A DNA stretch of 64,000 bases from Oxyruncus cristatus (lineage: Eukaryota > Chordata > Aves > Passeriformes > Cotingidae), in the NCBI GenBank assembly GCA_013399855.1, contig VXAY01000169.1, positions 171,952 to 235,951 on the forward strand. The letters are read 5' to 3'. The translations under genes were made by a program, and so were the position numbers. Numbering within the stretch: the stretch's first letter is position 1; each line of letters begins with the position of its first letter. Shown here in pieces: positions 35,163 through 48,479 of this stretch. The notes below the pieces were generated by a model that did not search any database, was not told where the DNA came from, and saw nothing but the letters and a program-made list of their open reading frames with translations.

Positions 35163-38100
35163 ACTCAAGTTCTAATCACGTTCAGACTGTGCAGATGAAA
35201 TCTGAGTTAGAAGGCACGTCTGCCAAAGCTGCCTGGTTCCCTTCTCTGTGATGCCCTATTCCTGCTGCTATTGTCAGGGTATTTTCAAGCAGAGCTCACA
35301 GATTACATGGTAATTTGGCTTCTGAAGTGGTATGAAATTGAGCATTACATTTTGAATTCCAGTGGTCAAACTCTGAAGAGATTTGTAAAGTTACGGCTCA
35401 GCAATTGCAAATGATCAATTCTTCACAGCTTAATGACCAACTGCTTGTTTTTGGAATGATGGGAAGTGATCACATACCCCCTCACCTCCAGTGCTAATTG
35501 CAGAGTAAAAGAGGTTAATTTAAACCATGAAGGCAGTTTCGATCTGGATGTTTCACAGCAGCAGGAAAACTCAGAGCTATGGTGATTTTAAATCCTTCAT
35601 TTCACTTCCCAAGTGGAAAAGGTAAGTGTGGATGTGTTCAGTTTGCACTCTTCAGCTGATACAAAACAACTTGCTAAGCCCAGTCACTTGGGATAAACCA
35701 CATGTAAAGATTATAAATGTGTATTGAGTCGAAGATGGAAGATGATATAAATTACTCATTTAGACCTGGTTTAAATAATCAGGTTTGTTGAGGTTTTTTT
35801 GCCTATCATCTCAAGGATTCCTCTTGTGCCTGTGTAAATTATATGTCAAGGCATCAAGGAAGAGCAAAGACCATCCCTATCCCAAAGAGATCATCCTGGC
35901 ATCAGATGCAGCACAACAGGTAGTGCAAATGGAAAGGCTGAGTGAATGAAGTAAGAGAATAAAACAGAGATCAGCAGAAAAATGGTATTTTTGGCTCCTG
36001 GCTTCCCCAAGTGATGCCAGACAGCGGTGACACGGAGGGTCATGGCAGAGGAAGTCTTACTGAGGATTTAAAGGATGGTAAGATGTCATTACTGAGGACT
36101 TCTGACAAAGGATAAACACGTGAATTCCCCACTCAAGTCAATGGGACTTTTATTGGCATTTATCTTAGGGCTGTGTGTGTCCCTTGCTGTGATCAGTTAA
36201 ACCCTGCGAGTGCTGCGTTTTATCAAGTCCATCGGGAGAAAGAAGTCAGTGATGGGGAAGAGATGGGAGACTTTTCACAGAGAAAAAGAGAAAATTGCTT
36301 CATTTGCATAGGAATGTACACAGTTGTACCCCATACAGAAAATGTTTCCTCCTGGGAGAGGGTGGTTTAAAAACACAGTCATCCAGCTGCAAAATTGGTT
36401 CTGATTCAAGCAGACACTGGCACAGCATTTTTGGCTGGATGATGCTTTCAAACCTTGTGCCCAGCTACTGAAAACACCTGGTGCGCTGCTGGTCTCCAGG
36501 ATGTCATCCTCCACTTAAACTTCGGAGTTTGCTGTTTCTAAACATAGAATATCTGAGCAATATTCCCTAACTGGAGAAATGTTCCTGTGGATTTGCCAGC
36601 CACAACCCACCTTGCGGCTGCTTGTTGGCTTCTATGGTGGCATTTCCTGCACCGTCAAATAACAAATAAACATCCAGCTCGGTGCTTTTCCATCATCGTT
36701 TGGTCTTCAAGACCCTTGGTTTGTAGCTGGTGCTGAACTCCAGTGGGTCGGCTGTGTGTCCTGGGAATCTGAAATTGCAGCAAGCCACAGATGGTCCGAG
36801 AGATCAGAAATATAAGATTATGTTGGGGGTGTCTGCTGTGCTTTTAGCAACACTCCTCATTTCCCAAATACAAGCAGATCAGTGACTCCTTTATCGTGTT
36901 GGCTTCCAGTGTGTTAGGCGGGAAAGATTGCTGCAGCTCTGGAGAAGGAAGAAGGCAGGAAAAAAAGGAGGGTTTTGCCATGTTCTGTTGGCTAAATAAA
37001 TTGTCTTGAAGATGTGAGTTCTAATTATTGTTGCTGCCACCAAGTTTACATCCTACTCTAAGCCTAAGGAGTTATGTTTAAGATGCAATGTCTTGACCAG
37101 GCGTGGTTTTTCCAGCTGTTTCCCATTCCACCAGGATCCTTTTTGCTTCTTCCCTTTTTAAAATACTCAACCAGTTTTCCCCCTCCATTTCTCTCATGTG
37201 TCCTTCGTAGCTACTGGGCAGCTACAGGTCTACAAAATGTTGGGAGTCCTCTCTTTGACACCATCTAGGAAAAAGAGAGAAATGCGGGAAATTTCTGATC
37301 TTTAGCACCGAGGGTTCTGTTCTGCTGCAAAAAAAAAATCCCGAGCAGTGCTTTAGCATGAGATTCAGAAGGTTTCAAAGAGGCATCAGTTAAACCTGCC
37401 TTACTCAGTGAGAGCCAACAAGTGGATCTTTCAGATGTCTAAGTGTTCCCTGGGGGTTCACATTATTAATATCTGCCTTATGACAAGGTGGCTGTGCTGA
37501 TGCCAGGCTTTTTTTTTCCCAGCCGGCATGATTAATTTTTCCTTCCTTTCTCAATATCTCCGAGCCAGATGCTTCTAAACGTCCTCACAGGGGTGTATTG
37601 CTGTTCTTAGCTGCTCCTCCTTCCCCCTCACCCCCCACCCCCTTCCAACTAATTCGTATAATGGCTCTGGAGATGTGTTTTGTAGCATCACAGAAAGCGA
37701 AACTTTGAAATCCTCCCGGGGTGACGGACTCGACACGTGCAAATCTGGCCTCCCGACGTCCCTGGTGGGTTTGAAAGGTTCCTGCCAGGTAGTCTGTCAA
37801 TAACGTTCCCCAGCTCAGAGTGGTGCTTATTTGCCTGGCACTTTACAAATTGTATCCATGCGGAACTGCTGAAATGCAGGTGTTCCTGGTGGGGAGAGTG
37901 ACAGCGCTGGCGCTGTGGAGAAAGGAAGTTTTGGCTGAGGAAAAGGAGGAACGCTTGTATTATTTATGGAGAGTGCTGTGCATCTTCAAGCACTGATTTA
38001 TTTTAAAGGCTTCAAAACATCGTGATGCTAAAAGGGTCTTTGTTCTGCAGGCAGAAATTAATTCTCCTCCAAGAGCTCTTGTTCCAGAGTGCAGCTGCAC

Positions 38101-38744
38101 AGGTTTGGGTGGCACCAGCTCGCAGAGAGAAGACCTTTGCAAGCTCTACAGCAAACAGCTTTGTTCCTGAGATGTTCCTACAGCCATATTTATCCATCAG
38201 TTTCCTCCAGATAACAGATTTGTGGGTCTTCTGTACTTATCCATGGCTGTTCTCAGTCATTAGTGCGCTCACCTGCATCACAGGGGATTTTTCCTGGAGG
38301 AAACAAAACCCAGAAGGAGAATAGTTAGTGGTAAATAAATTAGGATTTAGTTGCTTTTTTTCCTATGTGTTGATATTGTCTGTGTGAGGTAAATCACTGG
38401 AATTAATGATGAAAGTCTTCATTTAAGAAGCCCGGAAAACAGTGTTTCTTAATTTCTTACAGGGCAGGCTAAAATCCCCTCAGATCTGTGGAGCTCTGCT
38501 ACATTTTTTTGCAATTTAACACTGAGAAAAGGTGTGATATAAAACAAGGAATTTGCCAGTGCAAACAGAGCTGTAATTACGGGAATCAAGTCTTTACTTT
38601 CAGTCTCTTTTTTTTGTGGCAAGATGAGGATACTAAGAATATCCTCGGAGTAAGGATGCTCCTAAGAGTATCCTAAGAAAAAAGCAGGAGGACTCATACA
38701 GCATTCCTTTCCATAACAGACAGCTGGCCATTTAGCCATGTATC

Positions 38745-38960
38745 AAGCAGCCTCAGACAGCCCTTTGGCCCACAGCAGCGTGGGAATTAAGTTAAAATTA
38801 ACCTGAGTTTGGAAAACAACTAGCACCACTTTATTTGTCCATTTAATTGAATTATATGACGCTGTGTAAGCATGCTGACCCACAGACGTAAATTGCTCCA
38901 CCCTTCCCATTTCCCTCCTTAATTCTTTCATGCTAATGGAGCTGATGGGGATGTTGACTG
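38745..38960. promoter_or_regulatory. Candidate conserved non-coding element
   Basis: Unique sequence contains GGGAATTAAGTTAAAATTAA near 38780, CCATTTAATTGAATTATATG near 38839, a mixed TGCTGACCCACAGACG core near 38873, and CCTTAATTCTTTCATGCTAA near 38917. Spacing of several TAAT/ATTA motifs with GC-balanced intervals resembles deeply conserved intronic enhancers. It lies immediately upstream of an (AG)11 repeat. No ORF of interest. Inference only. Confidence 0.28.
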
Positions 38961-38965
38961 CACAC

Positions 38966-38987
38966 AGAGAGAGAGAGAGAGAGAGAG
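38966..38987. repeat. (AG)11 microsatellite
   Basis: An uninterrupted AG dinucleotide repeat of eleven units. It is a simple repeat. Confidence 0.95.
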
Positions 38988-41237
38988 GGAAAGAGTCTGG
39001 AAATAAAAGGGACTGTTCCAGCCTCATGCAAACCTTCCCCTTCGGTGAAATGCTCCGAGTGTCACAGCTGCAGTGACTGCGCTGTGATCTTTGTTGCCAT
39101 TAAGCTGATTATATCCACTGAAGGATTCATCCAACTAATCCCACAATGCTGCAACTGGTTGCTTTATATTTCAACGCTATTTTTTTTTTTTTTCCTAAGA
39201 AATAAAAGTCAGTTCATTGGACTCTCAGAATGGGTCAAGGCTGTTACAGGGACCCACTTTTTTATGTTTGGTTGATGCAGGAAAATAGGACATGTTAATG
39301 AGCTCCCTGCATTAATGGATGTGCTCAGTTTGAGAGAGGTCTGGGTGCACATTAGGAGAGTCTGGTGTCATTTTGGGTGGGTGTGTTGGCAAGGTGCTGT
39401 GTGTCACTGTACCTTTGGCACTGCATCATTTTGTGGTTTGCCTGGGTGGCCAGACTGTATAGGGCAGCAGGTCTGCGTCTAAGAGTGACTCTACTGAGGG
39501 AGATTCTGACAGGTTGGATTGATTTAATTGATTTAATAATCAATTGAAATCTAGTTCTTGGTTATTTTTCTAAGGAAAGGTTGATTATCATTGGTTAGTA
39601 GTCATTAAAATATGTTCATTTGCAGCTAAATATAGCCTTTATAGTAAATTTAGTTCTTCGTTTGCTAATCAGATACACAATGTCTGTCCATGTTTGCTTA
39701 ATCATGTAGTTTAACCCCGTCTATTCACATTCTTAATTTTTGCATTTGAATCAGTCTGGAAAACAGCAAATGAAACATTTCTTCTCTGCTAGACTATTAG
39801 TTCTTTTGTTTTGTCTTGTGCCCAGGTACATAGGAGTGGAATTAGAATTTAAAAAAATTTTACAAGGAAATTTTCAAATCCTTCTTAAAAATAAATTGAA
39901 ATCACATCATGCATATGATGGGTTTGGTTTTGAAGAGAAAAACTAAATTGAATTTTCTTTGTGTTTATGAATAACATACTACTTAAAGGAGATGATGACA
40001 CATTCAAGTAGTCAACTTTCCTCCTCGAGTTTTGTTAACAAATCAAGGATTTTAGGAGTAAAATGAAGGAGCAACTGGAGAAAGGCGATGGCCTGACATA
40101 GATGCTTTAATTCCGTCGTTAAGTATTCAGTGTTTGATAAAGTTTACACCTCTTTTTTCATTCTGTCTGTTGTCTGCTCTGAGACTTTGGACTGGACTTT
40201 GGCTCCCTAAGCAGCGCATTTCCCATGTTCCAGGCCAACTGAGAGTGGAAGGAACATACCGTGCATTCAGCAACATAAATTATAGAGAAGTGTGCCTAAA
40301 GCCTTGCCATGACTTTCCTGCAGGGCTCTGCAGGATTCTCCTGACTTCTTGTCTTCTAAAAGCTACTCCTTCAGATTTGGTGGGTATTTATCACTCAGAT
40401 ACTTTACCTTTTTAGGGTTCTCCCAGGTTGTTGTGTGGTCATTCTTTCCATTTTCTCAGGATTTTAAAGCTAGTAGGTCTGTTGTCTCATACTCAGTTTT
40501 TATCCATTAGTAGTCCCAAGCTGGTCTAATAGCTCAAAAGAACAGTTACAGAGTGACTTCTCTGCTCAGTAGTTTTGACTTGATTTAGAAAGTAGGTATC
40601 AGGTATGTGCTGCTTGAAAACATGTATCCTTTTTCATTGAACTGCAGATATTTTATGGAATTGTGTTCTGCTGGACTGTCACTTGGGGTGCCCTAACTTT
40701 GAATATATAAGGGAAGTGGTTTTTAATTTAACAGGGAAAAAAAGGGCATTGAATTTCATCCTTCCCAGGCAGCGATTACAACCAGCGTTCTTTGGTTTCA
40801 TAGGAGCTTCCAGAAAAGAGTTGCTTCACAATTCCGAGAGCAGCTTCCTGTATAAACTTTAAGGTCCCATTAGAACTAGCGGGACTAATTGTAGTAATTC
40901 CTTTTAGATTTTTGTCTTTAACACGTAATTGTTTCACGGACCGGGACTTGTTAAGCTGCCTGAGAGTGGTCTTTAGCAGAAGTGGAAGAAATCTGAGGAT
41001 AACCATCCAGAAGGCAGGTGCCAGCCCAGTCATGGTGGGTCTCCATAGCAGCTGGGCGAGTCTCAGTTCTCAGCTTACGGTTTTCCACTTCGATGTTTCC
41101 TTTCCATGTTACTAAATGAAGGCAAGAGTCTCACTAAATGTAGGGTGAAGACAGATCTTGCAAGGAGAGGGAAGAAAAAGTGTGGAAAAGGACAGCACGT
41201 CCTGATATTCACAGCACAGCACTGGGAGCTCAGCATC

Positions 41238-41425
41238 CTGAAACTAATCCTGGCCGTGAGCTGTGCTCCTCATTTGACCTTGAGCAAGTCAGACAGTGGG
41301 GATTTTTTGTGTGTCTCAGTTTCTGTAACTAACATGGGAATGTTATGTGCATATATCCCTGGGTCTTGCCTAGATTAATAAATCAATATTTGCAAAGTAA
41401 GGCTTGATAAATGCTAACTGTGTTA
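41238..41425 (+). mobile_element. MIR-like core-SINE remnant (sense)
   Basis: AAACTAATCCTGGCCGTGAG corresponds to the AATCCTGGCTCTGCC region of the MIR consensus, TTTGACCTTGAGCAAGTCAG to the core, and TGTGTCTCAGTTTCTGTAAC to the CTCAGTTTCCTCATCTGTAA segment. Later sequence (AATAAATCAATATTTGCAAA, GATAAATGCTAAC) fits the decayed 3' part. The order is correct over about 180 bp. It is an ancient, immobile fossil. Confidence 0.72.
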
Positions 41426-43942
41426 ACACGTGTACTTCAACCTTGCGCAGAACTTTGGGAATGTGCCTGCATTTCCTCTCTGTGAGTGGATAAGGTATGT
41501 GGGGGCTCTGGGCTGGGGTGGTCAGCAGTGAGAGAGACAGGTTTGGGTCACTCTCTTCCTCCCAGGGGGCTGCCTGTAGCACATATCTGCAAGAAGGTCT
41601 TGAATACAACTTTTCCACTTAACATGCTCCCCCATCACCCACAGTCAGCAATGAGATTAAATTCTGTGCGACTGCAGAGGACGTTGCATGATTAAAATCC
41701 TCTTTTAGAAATTAATATGTAACCGTCGCTCCGCAGCACCGTGCCTCCTCTCGGAGAAGGGTATTGTCTCCTGAGCACTCAAGGTGTGAAAAGCCACCCC
41801 ACGAAGCTGTCTATCTTTGAATTTTATGCTGTCGCACAGTTGCTCCGACGGCAGCTACAACTGCATAAAAATCACAGGGACTTCTCCCTTCACGGGGTCA
41901 CGGGACGTGGGGTGAGTTTTGCAGAACAATTAACGGAATACGGAAAGGAGCACGGGAACTACAAGGCCTGGTTACAGGAGTTCCAAGTTCTGTAGGAAAG
42001 GTTTGTCTTAGAAAAGGTTTCCTGAAGGGAGAAGGGTGATCAAAGTCAATATTCACCCATTCTCCTTAGGAAACGTCTCTCATCACTGGGCGTCCTGGAG
42101 AAGAAAAACAAACAAAACTTTGTCCTCAGGCATTGCCCAGCTCTTCCCTACCATGCTGCCTGTATCAGCCCAGAGAAGTACAGCAATCAGTGCATTTGTA
42201 GGTGCAAATTGAGCCTTCATTAGGCATCAGGCATTGATTGATACAGCCCACAGAAGGGGTTTACACTTGCCTAAGCTTAGCAAATTAGGTATGCAGGGCT
42301 GCTGCATTTGGTACAAACTGAAGCTCTTGCGCCATCATTTTCATTCTGCTTTAGATGCTGGGAGGCTTCGTGGCATGACCAGGAGGTGCAGTAAGGTGAT
42401 TTATCCTGGATGGAATGATGGCTTTCTGGAGGAGCTCTTCTGGAAGCAGCGTAGTTGAATATCCATGTTTGGCATGGCTGGGAGGCTTCCTGTTGCTTTG
42501 AAGGGCGGGGGGGGCTGCAGCAGAAGTGGCTGACTTTGCGGAGAGATCTCCCTTTCTGCTCACATCCTTGGTGGCTGCAGCACAAACCAGCCAATGTTAG
42601 CCCATCCCACAGGTGTTCCCTGTTAATAGACACCTGAATGTGATTCCTGTCAATTTAAAGCAGGCACATGCTCTGGATCCCTCCTTCAGGCCTCACTGGT
42701 AAGTGCAAGTGTATTTGCTGGTGTCAATTATCCCCCAAATGAGAAAGTGCTGATGTTGCCAGCTCACCCCCATGGGGCTGGTGTTCCCTGAGTTCTCCTG
42801 CACCTGCAGGGACATCCCAGTGGACAGGGGTTTGCCCTACCAGGCTCTGTGTCTCCTTCATTAAAGCTCTCCTATCCCAGCCCTTGTCAGCTGGGATAGA
42901 AGGGGAAAATAGCAACTGTGCCATTTTTTACAGCAATTCATATTTTGTTCTAGAGCTGGCTTAGTGGAGGCTGAAGGATGTTCTCGGGATTGTTCAGGGC
43001 TCCTTCAGCTGCAAGAGATTGTTTTAGGTCACTGTTAGTGGATGGAAATCAGTGTGGAAGATGTTGGTCTATTCCCCTTTATCATTGTTTTATGGTACAT
43101 AAAGACAACTTTGAGATTATTGGTTTATTTAAAAAGGAAGGGGGAGAATTCATCTTGTTTAAAGACAGAAGTTGGTTTTAGCTGCAAATTTTTTCCAGCA
43201 TACATTTAGGAGCTCATAAAAATATGTATTTCAGATGGAAGAAATCTCATTTAGTGGGATGATCTTTCATTTGAGAGTGCGTAAAACTGGCTTTACTTGC
43301 AGTTATTGTTTGCCTGGCATTTGAGTTTAAAATGCAGTTGTTAGAGCACTCTTCCACATTGCCATCAGACAGCACTTCCACTCCTGTTGCCAAGGCTTTC
43401 AAAGAAGATTTCCTGTGAAATTAGGTTTCACCAGGTTAGACTTTACTGGCTTTTTCTAGCTTCAAAAAAAAAAAAGCCAGGAAAAGTCTTTAAAAAACAT
43501 AAAGGTTGCAAATGTTTTTCTTCCCTCCATCAGTAACAGTGAGCTTTTTAAATATTGATCTTTCTCTGGACTGTTTTCCCTGCCGGCCTCCCATTGATTC
43601 CTCTTCCTCTGAAGTACTTACTCCCTGTTTGTATCCGATAGGATCTTGGGCATCAGGTGCAATTTGGGCATTGCATATGGTGGCTTTAAGGTGTCTGTGT
43701 GTTTTCAGGCTGTTCTTTCTCGTGTACAGACAGTGAAGTTGTTGTCAGTGGGGTGCACCTGGTGCGCAGGAGCTGCTTTCATCCCGTCATTCAGTCCCTC
43801 TTGCCTTAACTCCTGCTCTCCTGACCTGCCCGAGCCTGGCTCACACACACAGCCCAGCTGTGCTTCAGCTCCAGCTGGAATTCCCTTCCCACAGTTTGAG
43901 GCACAGGGAAAAGTGCCTCAGCTGGAAGGCACGTGACGTGTT

Positions 43943-43986
43943 CCCCCTCTTACAGGCGGGGAAACTGAGGCCCGGGGTTTGTCCGT
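43943..43986 (-). repeat. Possible antisense MIR remnant
   Basis: CCCTCTTACAGGCGGGGAAA, followed by CTGAGGCCCGG, resembles the reverse complement of the MIR segment CCTCAGTTTCC...CTGTAAAATGGGG. The match is about 40 bp only. It may be chance. Confidence 0.35.
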
Positions 43987-44289
43987 TCCCTTTTGCGGGG
44001 CTCCTTCTCCCCATGCCGTGCTTTCCCTGTCTCCCTAGGGAAGACAGGCAGGAGCTAAGGCTCTGAACACGGCTACTTTTGCCACAGGGACTGGATTATG
44101 TGGGAGGCTGGATTTGTGCTTGCTGCTTCATGTTCTGAGTGTGCGTTTCTGCTAAAGCCTTTCCCTGGCTGCTGGCACGCTCCTGGCTTCCAAGAGCTCA
44201 GCCCCATTTTTCCTTCAGAAAACAGAGGATCCGGGGGAATTTATAAGAGCACTAACTCAAAGCAGACACGTGGCTTGCAAAATTGAATC

Positions 44290-44480
44290 TGGCTTTCCAC
44301 GGCTTTTAGCAGAAGGGTTGATTTGGGTCAAAATTAATGCAAACACTTGCGTAGACCATTTAACGTTTAGTTTATGGACCTGTTAAGGCAGCAGGATAAT
44401 CCCTTTAGATTACCCATGTAATTCCTAGTGAATATTTATTTTAAAGTGACTTCAGTGCCCTTAGTCATTAGGGAAGGTTA
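44290..44480. promoter_or_regulatory. Candidate conserved non-coding element
   Basis: Unique AT-leaning block with GTCAAAATTAATGCAAACAC near 44328 (containing an octamer-like ATGCAAA), CATTTAACGTTTAGTTTATG near 44358, GTAATTCCTAGTGAATATTT near 44419 and CTTAGTCATTAGGG near 44460. No repeat signature and no coding frame. Regulatory interpretation is inference. Confidence 0.25.
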
Positions 44481-44549
44481 GTAATGCCTCTCACAGCTGC
44501 CAGGCTCGATGCAACAGCATTTGTCAACGGGAGGGTTTCTCCTCTTGTT

Positions 44550-44594
44550 CCCTTTTTTTTTCTTTCTTTTTTTTTTTTTTTGTTTGTTTTTTCC
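44550..44594. repeat. Poly-T / (TTTC) low-complexity tract
   Basis: Almost uninterrupted T from 44553 to 44594 with isolated C and G. It is a simple repeat about 400 bp upstream of the assembly gap. Confidence 0.9.
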
Positions 44595-45001
44595 CCATTT
44601 CTCCAACTCTTGCCGGCCTAATCCCACGAGCCCACCTCCAATCGCAGGGAAGCACCCGAGCTGCCTTTGCCAGCGTTGACTTCCACTTGGGCGAGGCTAA
44701 GGAGGGCGCCTAATCCCGGGCTTTTCTCCTGCTGTCTGCCGAGGGTGTTGGGTACACAGGCTGCGTGGGCTGTGGGGGGAGGATGGAATATTCTGCGGGT
44801 TCAAGGACACGCTCCCGCTTTAATGTGCGCAGACATGCTCCCGCTCGCTCTCTGATTGGCAAGGTTAACTCGGAGAGGCTGCAGCTTTTTAAACTGATTT
44901 GATTAGACCCACTACTTTATCCCATTCCCTCCCCCACCACTTGGCCCACCACCTCCTGATCCTTTTAACACAGCCCTTGGTCCAATAACCAGCCAGTCTG
45001 A

Positions 45002-45025
45002 NNNNNNNNNNNNNNNNNNNNNNNN
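45002..45025. other. Assembly gap (24 N)
   Basis: A run of 24 undetermined bases. The 3' flank starts with a C-run followed by T-rich sequence, and the 5' flank ends in CCAGTCTGA. The true size and content of the gap are unknown. It lies in the intron, so it does not touch any recognised exon. Confidence 0.99.
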
Positions 45026-48000
45026 CCCCCTTTTTCCAATTTTCGTCCTGAATTTTGACATTTTGTGAAATAGATTGTGCAGCCCTACAGGGAGGATCAG
45101 GAGGCAGTATCTTAAGTCTTGGGGCTGGGTTTTATTGCGGGTGGTTGAGAGGCTGGGATGTGCCTCCTCTTCCTCGCTCTCCTCGGCTCTGCACCTTTTC
45201 CAGCTCTCGGTGCGCATGCGTGAATTCAGGGACATAAGGTTTAAGGCTTGGGCGCTCCTTGCCCTCCAGTTCCTGTTTTCTCTGCAAAACCAGGGCTGGG
45301 GAGAATTACGTGCTCAGCCCAAAATAAGGTGGCACCCCAGGTCCTCTTCTGCTGCGGTGTGACATGTTCACTGTCTTCAAATATGAACATGGACAGCGTG
45401 GATAGAAAACTCCCATGTCCTGCAGGAGCAAAATAATGGTGTGTTTTAGTAGCAAGCACTACTAGTTGGGATTACTTTGGGAGATCAGATCACCCGTAGC
45501 TTCCAGGCTGGCTGACGAGTGGGATGGGCTCTGAGGGGCCACAAGAGGCTGTTTTGGCACTAATGCCCGCAGCCCTTGGGACAGCAAGGGTGGAGTGGGC
45601 ACCAGCCCAGCCTTCCAAGGGTCTGTGGCCCTGTTGGCATCTTTAGCTGTTGTGCTTTAGCATGTTGTGTGCTGCCAGTTTGCAATCCTGGGCTCTGCCT
45701 CTGGGACGCAGTTTATGTTTGCCATATTAAATATCTCAGGGGAGTTGGGAGCCTTGTGCACATAGGCACCTCTTGCCAAGCCTCTCTAGTCCTCCTTGTA
45801 AATAAGTGGATAGATCACAGGTTCTCCCAAAACCAGAGAGCCCCAACTCACAGAAATCATCCGCTGGAGAGTGACCAGCGCTGCTGAATTTTGGGGAGTC
45901 CCAGACTGGTCTAAGGGAAGCTGCATCTCATCTCATCATCACTTGCCTGTTTGTTCACCAGACCTGATCTAAAATGGTGTGGGCCATATTGGGCACTTCG
46001 GTGCTGGCAGGGTCAAAATCCAGTGACCAGGACCGACCCCATGGAGTCAACCTGGTGAAACAGCACAGAATATAGACAATCCCCTGCACACAATGTATTA
46101 AACCTTGACATGCTGCATTACTTAAGAGGTCTCGGGGAAAATTAAAACCCTTTTGACTGGGTTTTGCAATGCAGGGAAAATTTTAGTGACGTTTAAAAGG
46201 TTTCTCTTGTGTTCCCCTAATGGGATAAATAAAAAAAGGCTTGTTTTAGGCCAGCAAATGGGGGGACAATCCAATTTCCCTGATTCCATCAAGACACTCT
46301 TAAAGCATTAGCTTGTGCAGTTTTAAAAAAACCCACAACAGACTGACCCTGATGGCTTTGAAAAGTGTCCTGATGTGGAGGTATTTATCCTACACCACAT
46401 GCTTCATCGAGGCACTCCAGCAGCACTCTGAAATATACTCCTTTGTTATTAAACTATTTAGGAGGACAGCATGCACAGGAGGAAACTCAAACACCAGTTT
46501 ATTATGTACTGCAGCCATCCACACTGGGGCTGTGCTCAGAGACTAATGTCTGATGACATGCTCTTTAAATTCAGTGCTTGGAAGGGAAAAAATATGTCAT
46601 TAACATTTCTGATCAGAGACTGAAACCTAAGCGTGCCCTTAACTTTATGTTTTTAAGCGTAGTTTTGCCTCAATATAAATAAAGATTCCCCTGTGGAATA
46701 TTATACTTGCAGTTTGTTTCCATCAGTCAGAAAGATTAATGTATCAACACTTACTCCGGAGGGGGCTCTGGGGATTGATAATGGGAGATAGGAAGCCTTT
46801 CACCTCGAGGTCACTGGTTCAGCTCTACCCCACGTCGGCCGCCACCACTAGTACCTGCCATCTGCTCCTCCCCGGGGTGGAATGGGCTGGGCCCAGTTCT
46901 GGGCCCAGCTGGTCCCAGGAGGCTCCCTGGGCTGCTTTAGTAGGAAATGGGATGGACCTGCTCAGCTCAGCCCCAGATGTGACGGCAGCCCCAGCCCTGG
47001 GCTCAGACCGAACGCCACCAGGGAACTTGACCTTCTGCCACACTTGTACAACCCATGAATGGTGAACCTGTTATCCCTGCCCCGTGCAGAATAACTCATT
47101 CAAAGAGCAGGACATCCCTGAACATAAATCTGTCTGTTATAAAGTTGGCTGCGGTTTTCCCTGGTTGCCTCCAGCTCCTGCTGAATTTCATTAGGAATAC
47201 CTCTATTATACAGCAAAAGGAGGGAGCAAGTGCTGCCTCTAGACTTTGAAAGAGCCCTTTAAAGTGAAGATCAATTTTGCATCTCACTAAATAAGTAATG
47301 ACAGACCAAACTGCAAGTACTTAGTTCAGCTCTATTTTAATAGCACTGTGGCTCCATCGAGAAATTCCAGTTACTGATGTAGTTTGATGTCCTGAGGCAG
47401 TTTTCTCCAGACATTTTTCCTTTTTTTTCCTCAGTATTGGCACTTCATTAATAGCTGTTTGGAAACCTGACTGTCTGTGAATAAGCAGTACCAATAAACC
47501 TTTTCCCTCAGTATTTATTTCTCCTTTCTTCCATCGGGAAACAGCCCCAATGATCATAGACTGAGTTTTCAGAGTCTGACGTGTAGTTGTACATGGTGGT
47601 GGATGAGCAAATGAAAGAGCAGCTTCGTGCCTTATAAAATAACAAATGCTAAATCAGCTACTAATACAATTCACAGAGGCTGCTAAAAGGCTGCTGAATG
47701 TCACAAAAACAGCAACCCTTTGAGGTGATGAGACGGGAGCTTCTTAAGTCAGCACGTGCAGTCAGCTTCTCCCTGGCAGTGGTCCACTTTGGGGCAGGAT
47801 CCAGGCTCTGCTGCCTTCCCCCTCTGGCAGACGGCTGTGAGTGTGCAAACGTCCTCTCTAATTCCGGATTAGCCACAAAAAGGAGTCCTCATCCTTAAGA
47901 AACAGTGCTTGGGAAGGAAAGGCTGTCTAGAGGCTGCAGGGTGCAGCGCTGTCTTGAAGGGCTTTGAGTTGTCTGAGCAAGGTTCCTGGCACTGGGTTTG

Positions 48001-48479
48001 TCTGAAGGAGAATTAAAAAAAAAAGTGCCTTTCCAGCTGAGAGCCGTGGCCACTGGAAGTCAGTTCCCCTGCTAGCCCAGGCTTCCCCAAGCTTGGCTTA
48101 ATAAAATCCAGATCTCATTTAATGAGTTCAGGCCATCTCAACATGGAAAGTGCTGATTTTGCACACCAAGCCGAGGAAGGTTTATGGCACCAAAACAAGA
48201 GTCTCTGAAGTCTTTATCGTCACTGGCTTAAGGGAGAAGAAGCTCCCTAGGCCATTAGCAGCACCTCTGCTCCTCCTGCAGCACGTTGTTGCTCTGCTTT
48301 TATTGCAACTGTGCCTATCATCATCACAATAGCGCAAGGTCTCTTACAGTGCTCCAGCACTGCCGTGGGATTCTTGGGCATCTCAGCTGAGCCTGCTTTT
48401 GCCCAAGTCAGGGGAATCAAACTCATGGGTTCAGACAGGCACTGCTTTAGCCCACACAGGAGTGGTTTCCCTGCTTTCT

